Position numbers and translations under genes: made by a program. From contig JABJKS010000104.1 in NCBI GenBank assembly GCA_018660265.1, positions 1 to 59,070 on the forward strand: a DNA stretch of 59,070 nucleotides, given 5' to 3'. Position 1 is the stretch's first letter; each line of letters starts with the position of its first letter. Below are positions 52,224-59,070 of this stretch, piece after piece. Under the pieces are notes generated by a model that saw only the letters and a list, made by a program, of their open reading frames with translations, was not told where the DNA came from and did no database searches. The DNA comes from Rhodospirillaceae bacterium (GTDB lineage: Bacteria > Pseudomonadota > Alphaproteobacteria > GCA-2731375).

Positions 52224-53030
52224 TTAACTTTCCTGTCTGGCTCTTTCGGCGCTCGACGGTGGGGTCGGTACTTTTCGACCAAGGGCTTGATCGATCAAGG
52301 TTGGCGCGATGCGTTGCAGCATAACGAAGAACTTTTCGGGCCCGCGTGGGTAGCTATTACGGGCATCCTGCCGTATCGCCCTTAATATTTGGGTGGCGGC
52401 CACCTCCGCGCTATCCACAGTCATTGAAAATGTTTCAAGAAAATGATCAAACTGATGGGAGGCTTCCGTTTGGGTGGCGCGCGGCGCGACATAGGTTACT
52501 GCGATACCTTCCGCCATCAATTCCCGTCGCATGGCATCGGAGAACCCGCGCAAACCGAATTTGCTGGCCGAATAGGCCGCGAACATAGGATGGCCGATAT
52601 CACCGAAAACCGAACCCACGTTGACAATCCGGGGCGCGTCCGAAGCGCGCAGCAAGTTCAACAATTCGCGCGTCAAAGCCATGGGTGCCAACAGATTAGT
52701 GGCCAATAGGCGCTGCAATTCATCATCTCCGGTGTCATGCATCGGACCAACACTTAAGACACCAGCATTGTTGATCAAGACATCGAGCCGGCTAAATTCA
52801 GTGCTAATTGTCTGCCGGATGGCCTGGCGGTCCGGGGCCTGGGTAACATCTGCGGCCAGGACGATACCTTGTTCTTTCGACACTAACAGAGCGCGGGTTT
52901 CTTCCAGCTTTTCCAACCGTCGTCCAACCAACAACAGCCGCGCGCCCAGCTTGGCCGATGCCACGGCCAAGGCCCGTCCAATGCCGCTGCCCGCACCGGT
53001 GATCAATATGGTCCTGCCCTTAAGCTGCAT
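52224..53030 (-). CDS. Short-chain dehydrogenase/reductase
   Basis: A 268-residue classical SDR. Cofactor motif TILITGAGSGIGRALAVASA, structural NNAGVLSVGP, catalytic Ser in VNVGSVFGD and Tyr-x3-Lys in AAYSASKFGLRG are intact. The reaction is NAD(P)H-dependent ketone/alcohol conversion, or a related reduction. Its start overlaps the end of the diiron-protein gene by 11 bases; GGGAG lies 8 bases before the ATG at 53030. It is the last of four mutually overlapping genes. Confidence 0.92.
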   Translation of the reverse strand: MQLKGRTILITGAGSGIGRALAVASAKLGARLLLVGRRLEKLEETRALLVSKEQGIVLAADVTQAPDRQAIRQTISTEFSRLDVLINNAGVLSVGPMHDTGDDELQRLLATNLLAPMALTRELLNLLRASDAPRIVNVGSVFGDIGHPMFAAYSASKFGLRGFSDAMRRELMAEGIAVTYVAPRATQTEASHQFDHFLETFSMTVDSAEVAATQILRAIRQDARNSYPRGPEKFFVMLQRIAPTLIDQALGRKVPTPPSSAERARQES

Positions 53031-53697
53031 TGCGGTCTCCCGCGCGGGCATTGTCTATTTCCGTGAAGATGTCGCCATACAATCGATAGATCACCTTGGC
53101 GGTATCAATGATGGCGCGTTGGGCTTCGGGATCATCAAGGCCGTTAACAAGGTCCTGGAAAAACGCCACATGCTCTTGATCCAAACTCCCATGCGATGAG
53201 AGATAGCTGAAACCGGTGTCGCCTTCGATACCGAGGGATTCCTTCAATCTGGATGCGGCCGCCAGCGCCAGGGCCGCCGACATACCCTCCAGTACGTGCA
53301 CCATGCCCAGCAAAGCGTATGGCGATATGTGTTCAATGGCGTAATAGGCGTAGGCCACCATTAGTCGGCAGGGCAGATCGCCCCGGCCGTTTCGCACCGC
53401 CTCTGCGTCACCGTCCAGATCGCGAATATCGTTCAAAATCCATTCATCGTGGCCCTTTTCCTCTTCGATATACTCGAACAAAGCATCGACATATTTCTGA
53501 TCCTGATCACCACAGCGGGCGACGGCGCACGACAGCAGCCAGCAGGTGTGGCGAACATGGTGATACGCCTGACCCAGGAAGTCGAGGTACAGGCCACGAT
53601 CCACCCCTTCACTAAGGGCCCTTTGAATAACCGGGGTCGCAATGAATGCATCGCGCTCCTGGCGGGTTTGCGCCAACAGATCGTCAAAGTACGGCAT
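53020..53697 (-). CDS. Heme-oxygenase-like diiron oxidase-fold protein (TenA/UndA/CADD-like)
   Basis: A 225-residue all-helical protein of the iron-containing redox enzyme group. Candidate metal ligands are spread as in heme-oxygenase-like diiron oxidases: His-rich helix AYHHVRHTCWLL, EEEKGHDEWILND (Glu-x2-His then Asp), and SSHGSLDQEHVAFF (His-x3-Asp-x2-His). Characterised relatives cleave fatty acids to alkenes (UndA), make p-aminobenzoate (CADD) or oxidise N-groups. The ATG at 53697 overlaps the end of the ligase gene by 14 bases. The substrate is unknown. A thiaminase-type TenA role is less likely because the ligand pattern is that of the diiron branch. Confidence 0.85.
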   Translation of the reverse strand: MPYFDDLLAQTRQERDAFIATPVIQRALSEGVDRGLYLDFLGQAYHHVRHTCWLLSCAVARCGDQDQKYVDALFEYIEEEKGHDEWILNDIRDLDGDAEAVRNGRGDLPCRLMVAYAYYAIEHISPYALLGMVHVLEGMSAALALAAASRLKESLGIEGDTGFSYLSSHGSLDQEHVAFFQDLVNGLDDPEAQRAIIDTAKVIYRLYGDIFTEIDNARAGDRNAA

Positions 53698-55195
53698 GGT
53701 TGCTTCCTTCTTCAAAGATTTCGGCCAATAGCGGCCCGAAGTGGTCGTGAATTGCCTTGCGCCGTGGCCGGTTATTGGCGGTCAACAGTCCATTGTCGGC
53801 GAAGTAGCCCGCGGCTACGGCATGGATTCCTTTGGGTACGGCGTAACCGGGCGCATCTGCGCATAATGTGACGACTAATTTTTGCAGGGCAGCGGCATCT
53901 GCGCCATCGAACCAGGATTGCCCCAACATCGACGGTTCCAATATCGCGGCCATGTTGCCATCAGGTGTTGGCAACACGATTGCCCGGCCAATACGCGGGT
54001 CGGCAGCCAGCATGGTTTCGGGCCATTCCGGAGAGACATTGCGTCCATTTGCGGTAACGATCAGGTTGTCCTTGCGACCATGAATGTACAAATAACCATC
54101 ATCGTCGATGTGGCCGAGGTCACCCGTCGACCAGGTCTGCGCCGCCACCGCTACCTTGCCACCAAGGTAGCCTTGCATTACGGCGCCGCCGTACACCATG
54201 ATCTCGCCATCACTGGCGATCTTCACATCCAACCCGTTGATTGGCTTGCCCACACTGCCCAATCGATCCGCACCAGGGACATTGATCGCCACAACGGAAC
54301 AGCACTCTGACAGGCCGTAGCCTTCGTATGCCGGTATACCCAACTCCCGTGCCCGCTTGGCGATGGGTTTGGGCAGTGCAGCGCCACCAACGGCAACGAA
54401 ACGCAGGCTTTCGGGCACAGCGACGCGGCCAACGCTCGCGACCAGGACCCAGGCGGTTAATAGTTGTGGCACCAGAACTGTCGTAGTTGCCGCAGCGGCC
54501 AGGGCTGCCTCGGCCAAGGCGACGGCCATTTCGGCAGGCGGCTCGGCCAGAATGGAGGCTGTGATATGGGCCTGGCCACCGACGAGAATGGGCAAATAGA
54601 TGCCGCAGATATTCTCCAACAACATCGGAAACGGCAATACGGAAAGATGCCGATCGTAGAAATCGGGCTTGGCCGCCGCTATCAGACCTTGGCAGGTGTT
54701 TTGCAATTGCGCGGAACCAAGGACGACGCCCTTGGGTTCACCGGTGGAACCGGACGTATAGATGATCCGGTCGCCACCATTGTGGCCATCATCGCTGCTA
54801 TTGCCGCTGGGGCTCGCCACCTCAGTCTCGTTAGCGCCAATGATCACGGCTTGCGCACCGAGGACGTGCACCCTGCCGGCACGCGCCTCCGTCGTCAAAA
54901 CAACGTCGATACCACCATCCGCCAGGATATGGGCCAGTTGGCCGTCGGAGAAGAATTCAGGCAGCGGAACGACGCTTCGGGCGTTCAGCCACATTGCCAA
55001 GTCGGCGACGATCCAGTCGATGCCGTTGGGGGCCAACAGACCGACGCGGTCCGGCAACTCTGCCGTTTCGCGCGCCACGCCGCCAACCCGGTGCCACAGC
55101 CGGTCATAGGTGATGCTCTCATTGCCATCGACAAAAGCGATGGCATCAGGGCGAACACCTCTCCAATGGGACAAGGCCTGCAGAAGGAAATTCAT
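53684..55195 (-). CDS. ANL-superfamily adenylate-forming ligase
   Basis: A 503-residue AMP-binding enzyme. P-loop motif IIYTSGSTGEPKGVVLGSA, acyl-site motif YEGYGLSECCSVVAINVPG, hinge motif WSTGDLGHIDDDGYLYIHGRKDNLIVTANG and a C-terminal basic region (NNRPRRKAIHDHF) are present. The C-terminal catalytic Lys is less clear than usual. It most resembles long-chain acyl-CoA synthetase-like proteins found in small biosynthetic operons. No carrier protein is encoded beside it, so CoA or a free amine acceptor is expected. It overlaps the upstream thermostable-hemolysin gene by 4 bases (ATGA). Confidence 0.88.
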   Translation of the reverse strand: MNFLLQALSHWRGVRPDAIAFVDGNESITYDRLWHRVGGVARETAELPDRVGLLAPNGIDWIVADLAMWLNARSVVPLPEFFSDGQLAHILADGGIDVVLTTEARAGRVHVLGAQAVIIGANETEVASPSGNSSDDGHNGGDRIIYTSGSTGEPKGVVLGSAQLQNTCQGLIAAAKPDFYDRHLSVLPFPMLLENICGIYLPILVGGQAHITASILAEPPAEMAVALAEAALAAAATTTVLVPQLLTAWVLVASVGRVAVPESLRFVAVGGAALPKPIAKRARELGIPAYEGYGLSECCSVVAINVPGADRLGSVGKPINGLDVKIASDGEIMVYGGAVMQGYLGGKVAVAAQTWSTGDLGHIDDDGYLYIHGRKDNLIVTANGRNVSPEWPETMLAADPRIGRAIVLPTPDGNMAAILEPSMLGQSWFDGADAAALQKLVVTLCADAPGYAVPKGIHAVAAGYFADNGLLTANNRPRRKAIHDHFGPLLAEIFEEGSNHAVL

Positions 55196-55785
55196 CGCGC
55201 CGAAAGACTTTGCTTGGTGCCACAGCTGTTCAGAAAACCGCTCTTCAAGTGGCCCTGTGCTGATTTACCTTCGACGGCGCAAACAACGGGCTGTTGATCG
55301 TAGTAGCTACCCCAATTTTCCGGATCGGAGATCCGGTCTCTCCTGGCCTCCGATAATTCAATAAGGTCGATGCCGATCCGCCGGGCCATTCGGCGTAGGC
55401 GTTTGGTGGCAGTGAATAGGCCCCAACGATATCCGGCTTCCAACCCAAGGCTGGCGAACCCTTGAAGTAATGCCGCCATAGCACCCGGACGCGCGGCTGC
55501 CAGCGCGGTCAGCTCCAGGATTTGTTCGCGTCGAACAGGCTGACCGACCCTGCCTTCGATGGCTGTTTCCGCCGGTACATCGAGATAACATTCCGAGAAA
55601 ATACCCGAAGCGCTGTCCCGTAATCCAGCGGCACACAACAATTCATCATCAACGCCCAGTACGACAAGGATGCGGTCGGGAAGATGATCAACAGTGGCAC
55701 CGTATTCGCGCGTAAAAACATCTCCGATTAACGTCTCGGCCTGCGAGAAAAGTCCGTGGCTCCGGGTAAGAATTGCTAATGACAT
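55192..55785 (-). CDS. Thermostable hemolysin family protein
   Basis: A 197-residue protein of the thermostable (delta-VPH-like) hemolysin family. Visible blocks are TREYGATVDHLPDRILVVLGVDDELLCAAGLRD, SECYLDVPAETAIEGRVGQPVRREQILELTALAAARPG and GYRWGLFTATKRLRRMARRIG. The central sheet and the ELTALAA...LF-x-ATKRLRRM pattern resemble a GNAT-type acyltransferase or acyl-homoserine-lactone synthase fold, so a role as an N-acyltransferase is more plausible than a toxin; this is inference. There is no signal peptide. It opens the tight four-gene operon, 66 bases after the histidine kinase. Confidence 0.82.
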   Translation of the reverse strand: MSLAILTRSHGLFSQAETLIGDVFTREYGATVDHLPDRILVVLGVDDELLCAAGLRDSASGIFSECYLDVPAETAIEGRVGQPVRREQILELTALAAARPGAMAALLQGFASLGLEAGYRWGLFTATKRLRRMARRIGIDLIELSEARRDRISDPENWGSYYDQQPVVCAVEGKSAQGHLKSGFLNSCGTKQSLSAR

Positions 55786-55851
55786 ATAAGGCTCCGATGA
55801 CTGTTGATATTCAGTATCGGGAGCTTTGCTTACATGTGCATTACGGGGTTT

Positions 55852-57246
55852 TTATTTCGGCGCCAACGGCAGACTAAGCGTGAAAGAGGCACCGCCGTCC
55901 TGATTATTCGCGAATGTTATGGTGCCGCCATGGACCTTGGCGGTCTCGCTGACGATGGCCAGGCCCAGGCCGGAGCCGGATTCGGATCGATCCGGACCAC
56001 GCCAAAACCGGTGGAATATGTTCTCTCTGTCTTCTTCAGGGATGCCCTTGCCTTGATCCCGCACGGCGATGTTGCCTTCGGCAGTGACCTCAACCACAAT
56101 TTCGCCGCCCTTCGGACTGTGCTCAATTGCATTTTCGATCAGGTTGCGCAGCGCATCACCCAAAGCACCGTAACTGCCGCGCACCATAACCGGCGCCTCA
56201 TTGGCGGTAAGCGACAGATTTATGTCGTTGGTGATGGCCAGTGGCGCTAGGTAACCGACGGTCTCGGCGGCGACGTCATTCAAATCAACGTCTTTTGCGA
56301 CCGACAGGTCCTCCGCATCCAGCCGCGATACCTTTAACAATTGGTCGACTAACCGGTTCATGCGTTGAATATCCACAGCCAGGGAAGCGGCAGTTTCGGA
56401 GTTGTCCAATTCATCAAGCCGGGCATTCAAGATCGCCAACGGCGTGCGCAGTTCGTGTGCGGCGTTCGCGGTGAATTGCCGCTGCAATGTGAAACCCTGT
56501 TCCAAGCGGGCCAAAGCCTCGTTGATGGCCTCGACCAGCGGACGAATTTCTTTCGGAACGTTGTCCAACGGCAGGCGAATGTCGATATTCCGCGGTCCGA
56601 TGTGGCTGGCCCTCGCCGATATTGCCATCAGCGGTGCCAGGCTGGTGCGGATGGTCCAGATCGCGATGGTCAGCGCCAAGAGCAGGATGATGGGCAGGAT
56701 CCAGCCGATATGTTCGACGAACTCGGTGATGATTGTATCGTAATATACGTCTCGGTGGATTTGTCCCTGGGCGACATAGAGAACATGACCGGGGAACTCC
56801 GACAAAGCGATCGCCAGACTATAATACGGACTGGCACCACCCCGGGGGTTAGGCAGGCGGAAAAAGAACGGAAGGTCCTGTGATGGTGATACCGGTGCGA
56901 TCAATTGCCGGGCCTTCTCAGAAGACGCAATCGTTATCTTGCCTGCACTATCCTTGATCGCATACAGGAAGCCGTCGCCGGCGTCTCGATAGGCGCTCGT
57001 CAAGGCGTCGGGCAAGTTCAAGTTCACCCGTCCACCGCTATTGCTGAGACTACGTGATATCTGCTGCGCCTGAATCTGTAGACTGGCATCGTCCAGGTCG
57101 TCTAAAGCCGTCCAGAAATATCCGGCTAGCGTGACGATGACCAACAACATTGATAGCACCAGCACGCCGCCCAGACGCCATGCCAGCATTGCCTGCAACG
57201 ACCGAATATTTTGGCCCTCCAGCGAGGTGTCCGTGTCTTGTTTCAA
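55852..57246 (-). CDS. Sensor histidine kinase (two-component)
   Basis: A 464-residue membrane kinase of the QseC/PmrB type. One helix near residues 25-47 (GGVLVLSMLLVIVTLAGYFW) and another near 180-200 (WILPIILLLALTIAIWTIR) bracket a periplasmic sensor. A HAMP-like region, the H box (AAHELRTPLAILNARLDEL, His about 264) and the ATPase N and G boxes (NLIENAIEHSPKGG, VRDQGKGIPEEDREN, GSGLGLAIV) follow. The likely start is TTG at 57246, overlapping the regulator stop by 4 bases, with AAGGA upstream; an ATG at 57189 is possible. It pairs with the response regulator at 57243-57920. Confidence 0.9.
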   Translation of the reverse strand: MKQDTDTSLEGQNIRSLQAMLAWRLGGVLVLSMLLVIVTLAGYFWTALDDLDDASLQIQAQQISRSLSNSGGRVNLNLPDALTSAYRDAGDGFLYAIKDSAGKITIASSEKARQLIAPVSPSQDLPFFFRLPNPRGGASPYYSLAIALSEFPGHVLYVAQGQIHRDVYYDTIITEFVEHIGWILPIILLLALTIAIWTIRTSLAPLMAISARASHIGPRNIDIRLPLDNVPKEIRPLVEAINEALARLEQGFTLQRQFTANAAHELRTPLAILNARLDELDNSETAASLAVDIQRMNRLVDQLLKVSRLDAEDLSVAKDVDLNDVAAETVGYLAPLAITNDINLSLTANEAPVMVRGSYGALGDALRNLIENAIEHSPKGGEIVVEVTAEGNIAVRDQGKGIPEEDRENIFHRFWRGPDRSESGSGLGLAIVSETAKVHGGTITFANNQDGGASFTLSLPLAPK

Positions 57247-57920
57247 GGCGGATTGTCCTTCAGCAGGTAACCGACACCACGTACCGTGTGGACATGGGCG
57301 GTCGCGCCGCAATCAACAAGTTTCCGGCGCAGTCGATGCACCATCACCTCTAATGAATTGGATGCGGTTTCCTCACCAAATCCATAGATATGATCCTCCA
57401 GCACATCTTTTGCCACGACCCTTTCGGAACGGCGCATCAGATGTTCCAGCAGAGACAGCTCGCGACCGGTCAGAGTGATCGGTTGCGTGGCAATCTCCAC
57501 TTCCCGGCTGATCGTATCAAAGCGAATATTTCCAATTTCTAAGTGGACGCCAAGCGCACCGGACGGCCTGCGCAACAGCGCTTTCAGCCGGGCGACCAGT
57601 TCGGGCATGGCAAACGGCTTCAACAGATAGTCGTCCGCACCGGCATTCAATCCTTCAACCCGGTCATCCAATCCATCCCGCGCCGTCAGGATCAACACCG
57701 GCGTTGCATTGCCGCCGCGGCGAAGGTCGCGCAACAGGGTCATGCCGTCGCCATCCGGCAGGCCCAAATCCAATATCAGGGCGTCATATTGGGTGACCGA
57801 CAAGGCCGCATCGGCGTCACCCATGCTGGCAACTTCATCGACAGTGAAGCCGGCGCGGCTTAACCCACCGGCAATCACGTCGGCCAGCCGGATTTCATCT
57901 TCAACCAATAAAAGCCGCAT
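57243..57920 (-). CDS. OmpR/PhoB-family response regulator
   Basis: A 225-residue regulator. The receiver domain has acidic residues near LLVEDE, the phospho-acceptor Asp51 (ALILDLGLPDGDG), Thr/Lys signatures LILTARDG and DDYLLKPFAMPEL. The C-terminal winged helix (ITLTGRELSLLEHLMRRSERVV, SLEVMVHRLRRKL, VRGVGYLL) binds DNA. It resembles QseB/PmrA. It is co-translated with the kinase and is likely the local regulator of the downstream operon. No clear direct-repeat target was identified. Confidence 0.93.
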   Translation of the reverse strand: MRLLLVEDEIRLADVIAGGLSRAGFTVDEVASMGDADAALSVTQYDALILDLGLPDGDGMTLLRDLRRGGNATPVLILTARDGLDDRVEGLNAGADDYLLKPFAMPELVARLKALLRRPSGALGVHLEIGNIRFDTISREVEIATQPITLTGRELSLLEHLMRRSERVVAKDVLEDHIYGFGEETASNSLEVMVHRLRRKLVDCGATAHVHTVRGVGYLLKDNPP

Positions 57921-57963
57921 CTACCTGTTTACCGTCTCCCCGTACTACAAGCCGAAGGTGAGA

Positions 57964-58623
57964 CTAGCGCAGCACATATTCGATATTAGAATCATCGCTA
58001 CCCTTGAAACGAACCTTGACCAGAACCTGATTGTCATCGAACCACAATTCCCGCCTCAAATCACCCTCGATAACGTAGTGGTGGGCGCTGACCGTTTGCC
58101 CGGCCACAGTGACATTTTCGCTGCCTGCATCGCGAACGGTAATGTTCATCTGCTTGCCGTGCAAGGTGTTCAGGACTGTACCACCGGCCAGAATACCTTC
58201 GTGCCACAGGCTGGCCGTGATGATCTTCGAAGGTGCTTTTGACGCCTGACCATCGCCCATGACAGACAGTCCGTTGCTGTCGGCTTTCACGGCAAGGGTA
58301 TGTTTGGTGCCATCGTCATCCGTACTGGACGCCAACTCCGCCAGTTGACCATTGCGCCAAAGTTCCCGCCCTTCATGTTCGAAGACGTAGGCGGTAACGA
58401 ACAATACCTTGACCTTGATCTTGGTCCGAATGTCGACCACCAAAGTATCCGCACTTTGCTGGAACGAGAGAACATGACTGCCAATAGGATTGCCTTCACG
58501 CAAGACGGTGAATTCCAGCTTGCCGCTGACAGGTGCGGCGGCGTGGGCGGCGGCAGTCGAAAGCGCAATGACTGAGAACAGAACGAGGGCGAGGACAGTG
58601 TGTGGAAATTGCTGTGACCGCAT
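57964..58623 (-). CDS. DUF6134 family exported protein
   Basis: A 219-residue exported protein with a signal peptide (RSQQFPHTVLALVLFSVIAL, cut near AHAA). The mature part is beta-rich: KLEFTVLREGNPIGSHVLSF, VVDIRTKIKVKVLFVTAYVFEHEGRELW, ITASLWHEGILAGGTVLNTLHG and RRELWFDDNQVLVKVRFKGSD. The pattern matches DUF6134, related to the DUF3108 group of periplasmic proteins. Function unknown; a lipid- or ligand-binding periplasmic role is plausible. AAGGA lies 8 bases before the ATG at 58623. It is the first gene of the minus-strand run, 43 bases before the response regulator. Confidence 0.85.
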   Translation of the reverse strand: MRSQQFPHTVLALVLFSVIALSTAAAHAAAPVSGKLEFTVLREGNPIGSHVLSFQQSADTLVVDIRTKIKVKVLFVTAYVFEHEGRELWRNGQLAELASSTDDDGTKHTLAVKADSNGLSVMGDGQASKAPSKIITASLWHEGILAGGTVLNTLHGKQMNITVRDAGSENVTVAGQTVSAHHYVIEGDLRRELWFDDNQVLVKVRFKGSDDSNIEYVLR

Positions 58624-58720
58624 GATCATTTTCCTTAGATGCGTCAATGATCCGGCAAAACTATCCGCTGCTGCTTACGGCTAACTTACGGTGTGCTTGC
58701 GTCCAGCTTACGCCTCGGCG

Positions 58721-58746
58721 GTCGCCGTCGTGGGTCGCCGTCGTGG
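58721..58746. repeat. Two-copy 13-base tandem repeat
   Basis: GTCGCCGTCGTGG occurs twice in direct succession. It lies in the 234-base gap between the DUF6134 gene and the partial receiver gene and probably arose by slippage; no function is evident. Confidence 0.6.
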
Positions 58747-58857
58747 GAATGAGGGTTCGCAGGTCACCTACCGGACCGTCGCCAATGGTTGGAATCCGCG
58801 CCTTTATGTCTAACCCTTCGCCCTTTGGCCTGCCCGCAGGACCCGGCATGAACATTT

Positions 58858-59070
58858 CTACCGGCCATCCAGAACCTCTCGCACCTGCTGGGCCAGGGCT
58901 GAGGTTCGATAAGGTTTGTTGATCAGCACCGCATCCTTTTCGAGCCCGCCGCGGCGATCAAGAACTTCCCGTGTGTAGCCGGAGGAATATATCACAGCAC
59001 CATTCCGATAGCGTTCCCGGAAGACGTCAGCAATATCGCGCCCATTCATCCCCCGGGGCAGGATCATGTC
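58858..59070 (-). CDS. C-terminal part of a receiver-domain protein (hybrid kinase), cut by window edge
   Basis: A partial frame of 70 residues plus stop runs off the right end. It reads DMILPRGMNGRDIADVFRER, then VIYSSGYTREVLDRRGGLE and VLINKPYRTSALAQQVREVL, the second half of a CheY-like receiver with the conserved Thr/Ser and Lys positions (SSGY, NKPY). The phospho-acceptor Asp is the very last codon in the window (59068-59070). This form is typical of receiver domains at the C-terminus of PAS-containing hybrid histidine kinases. Confidence 0.8.
   Translation of the reverse strand, partial: DMILPRGMNGRDIADVFRERYRNGAVIYSSGYTREVLDRRGGLEKDAVLINKPYRTSALAQQVREVLDGR

Noticed and set aside
53020..53697. 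Thiaminase II / TenA proper
   Set aside because: No thiamine genes are nearby, and the Glu-x2-His and His-x3-Asp-x2-His pattern fits the diiron branch of the fold better.
55192..55785. A true pore-forming toxin gene
   Set aside because: There is no signal peptide or amphipathic toxin architecture, and the gene is embedded in an enzyme operon; the family name is historical.

Overview
The window reads as chromosomal DNA of a free-living, probably aquatic alphaproteobacterium, likely near Rhodospirillales. The evidence is the irr / fabA-fabB-fabI arrangement, an Irr-type Fur regulator rather than a classical Fur, a rubrerythrin / Fe-S protein / DUF3501 module, and a rich set of catabolic oxidoreductases. 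The species cannot be named from sequence alone. No tRNA, rRNA, CRISPR array, integrase or intact insertion sequence was seen. Gene density is high and the two strands alternate in short operons.

Region by region. (1) 1-2.0 kb: a truncated outer-membrane-like barrel gene and an exported coiled-coil protein with a long Lys/Ala histone-H1-like tail. (2) 2.2-6.8 kb: glutathionyl-hydroquinone reductase divergent from a LysR regulator with a TSUP permease, then a quinone-oxidoreductase-like enzyme and a GST. (3) 6.8-13.9 kb: an iron/oxidative-stress and lipid core. It holds carbonic anhydrase, DUF3501 protein, a GlpC-like Fe-S protein, rubrerythrin and irr on the minus strand, with fabA-fabB-fabI on the plus strand. 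Two Irr-box-like inverted repeats and two copies of a structured intergenic repeat lie here. (4) 13.9-26.7 kb: gamma-glutamyltransferase, a flavoprotein, a haloacid dehalogenase, an MFS pump with a problematic start, a membrane-bound adenylate cyclase, a WYL-domain remnant and an RND efflux pair. (5) 26.8-48.1 kb: mostly catabolic enzymes (hydroxyacid oxidase, hydrolases, acetamidase, PhyH, HpaI aldolase, glyoxalase-like, thioesterase, MDR, AMP ligase, TauD, luciferase-like, dienelactone hydrolase, acyl-CoA dehydrogenase), plus an exported CHAT-protease-like TPR protein and an unrecognised 527-residue protein. (6) 48.2-58.6 kb: ten consecutive minus-strand genes.

Region 6 is the best candidate for an undescribed system. 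Four genes with mutually overlapping ends encode a thermostable-hemolysin-family protein, an acyl/aryl adenylate-forming ligase, a heme-oxygenase-like diiron protein (TenA/UndA/CADD fold) and a short-chain dehydrogenase. They lie downstream of a two-component system and a DUF6134 exported protein, and upstream of an LTA-synthase-like phosphoglycerol transferase, a PepSY-type membrane protein and a cation/proton antiporter. I infer a small-molecule (perhaps fatty-acid-derived) biosynthetic operon tied to envelope sensing; the product is unknown.

The iron region suggests that Irr couples iron status to peroxide handling, because boxes resembling Irr sites sit upstream of both rubrerythrin and the Fe-S/DUF3501/carbonic anhydrase operon. 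The right edge cuts a receiver-domain gene at its phospho-acceptor aspartate.
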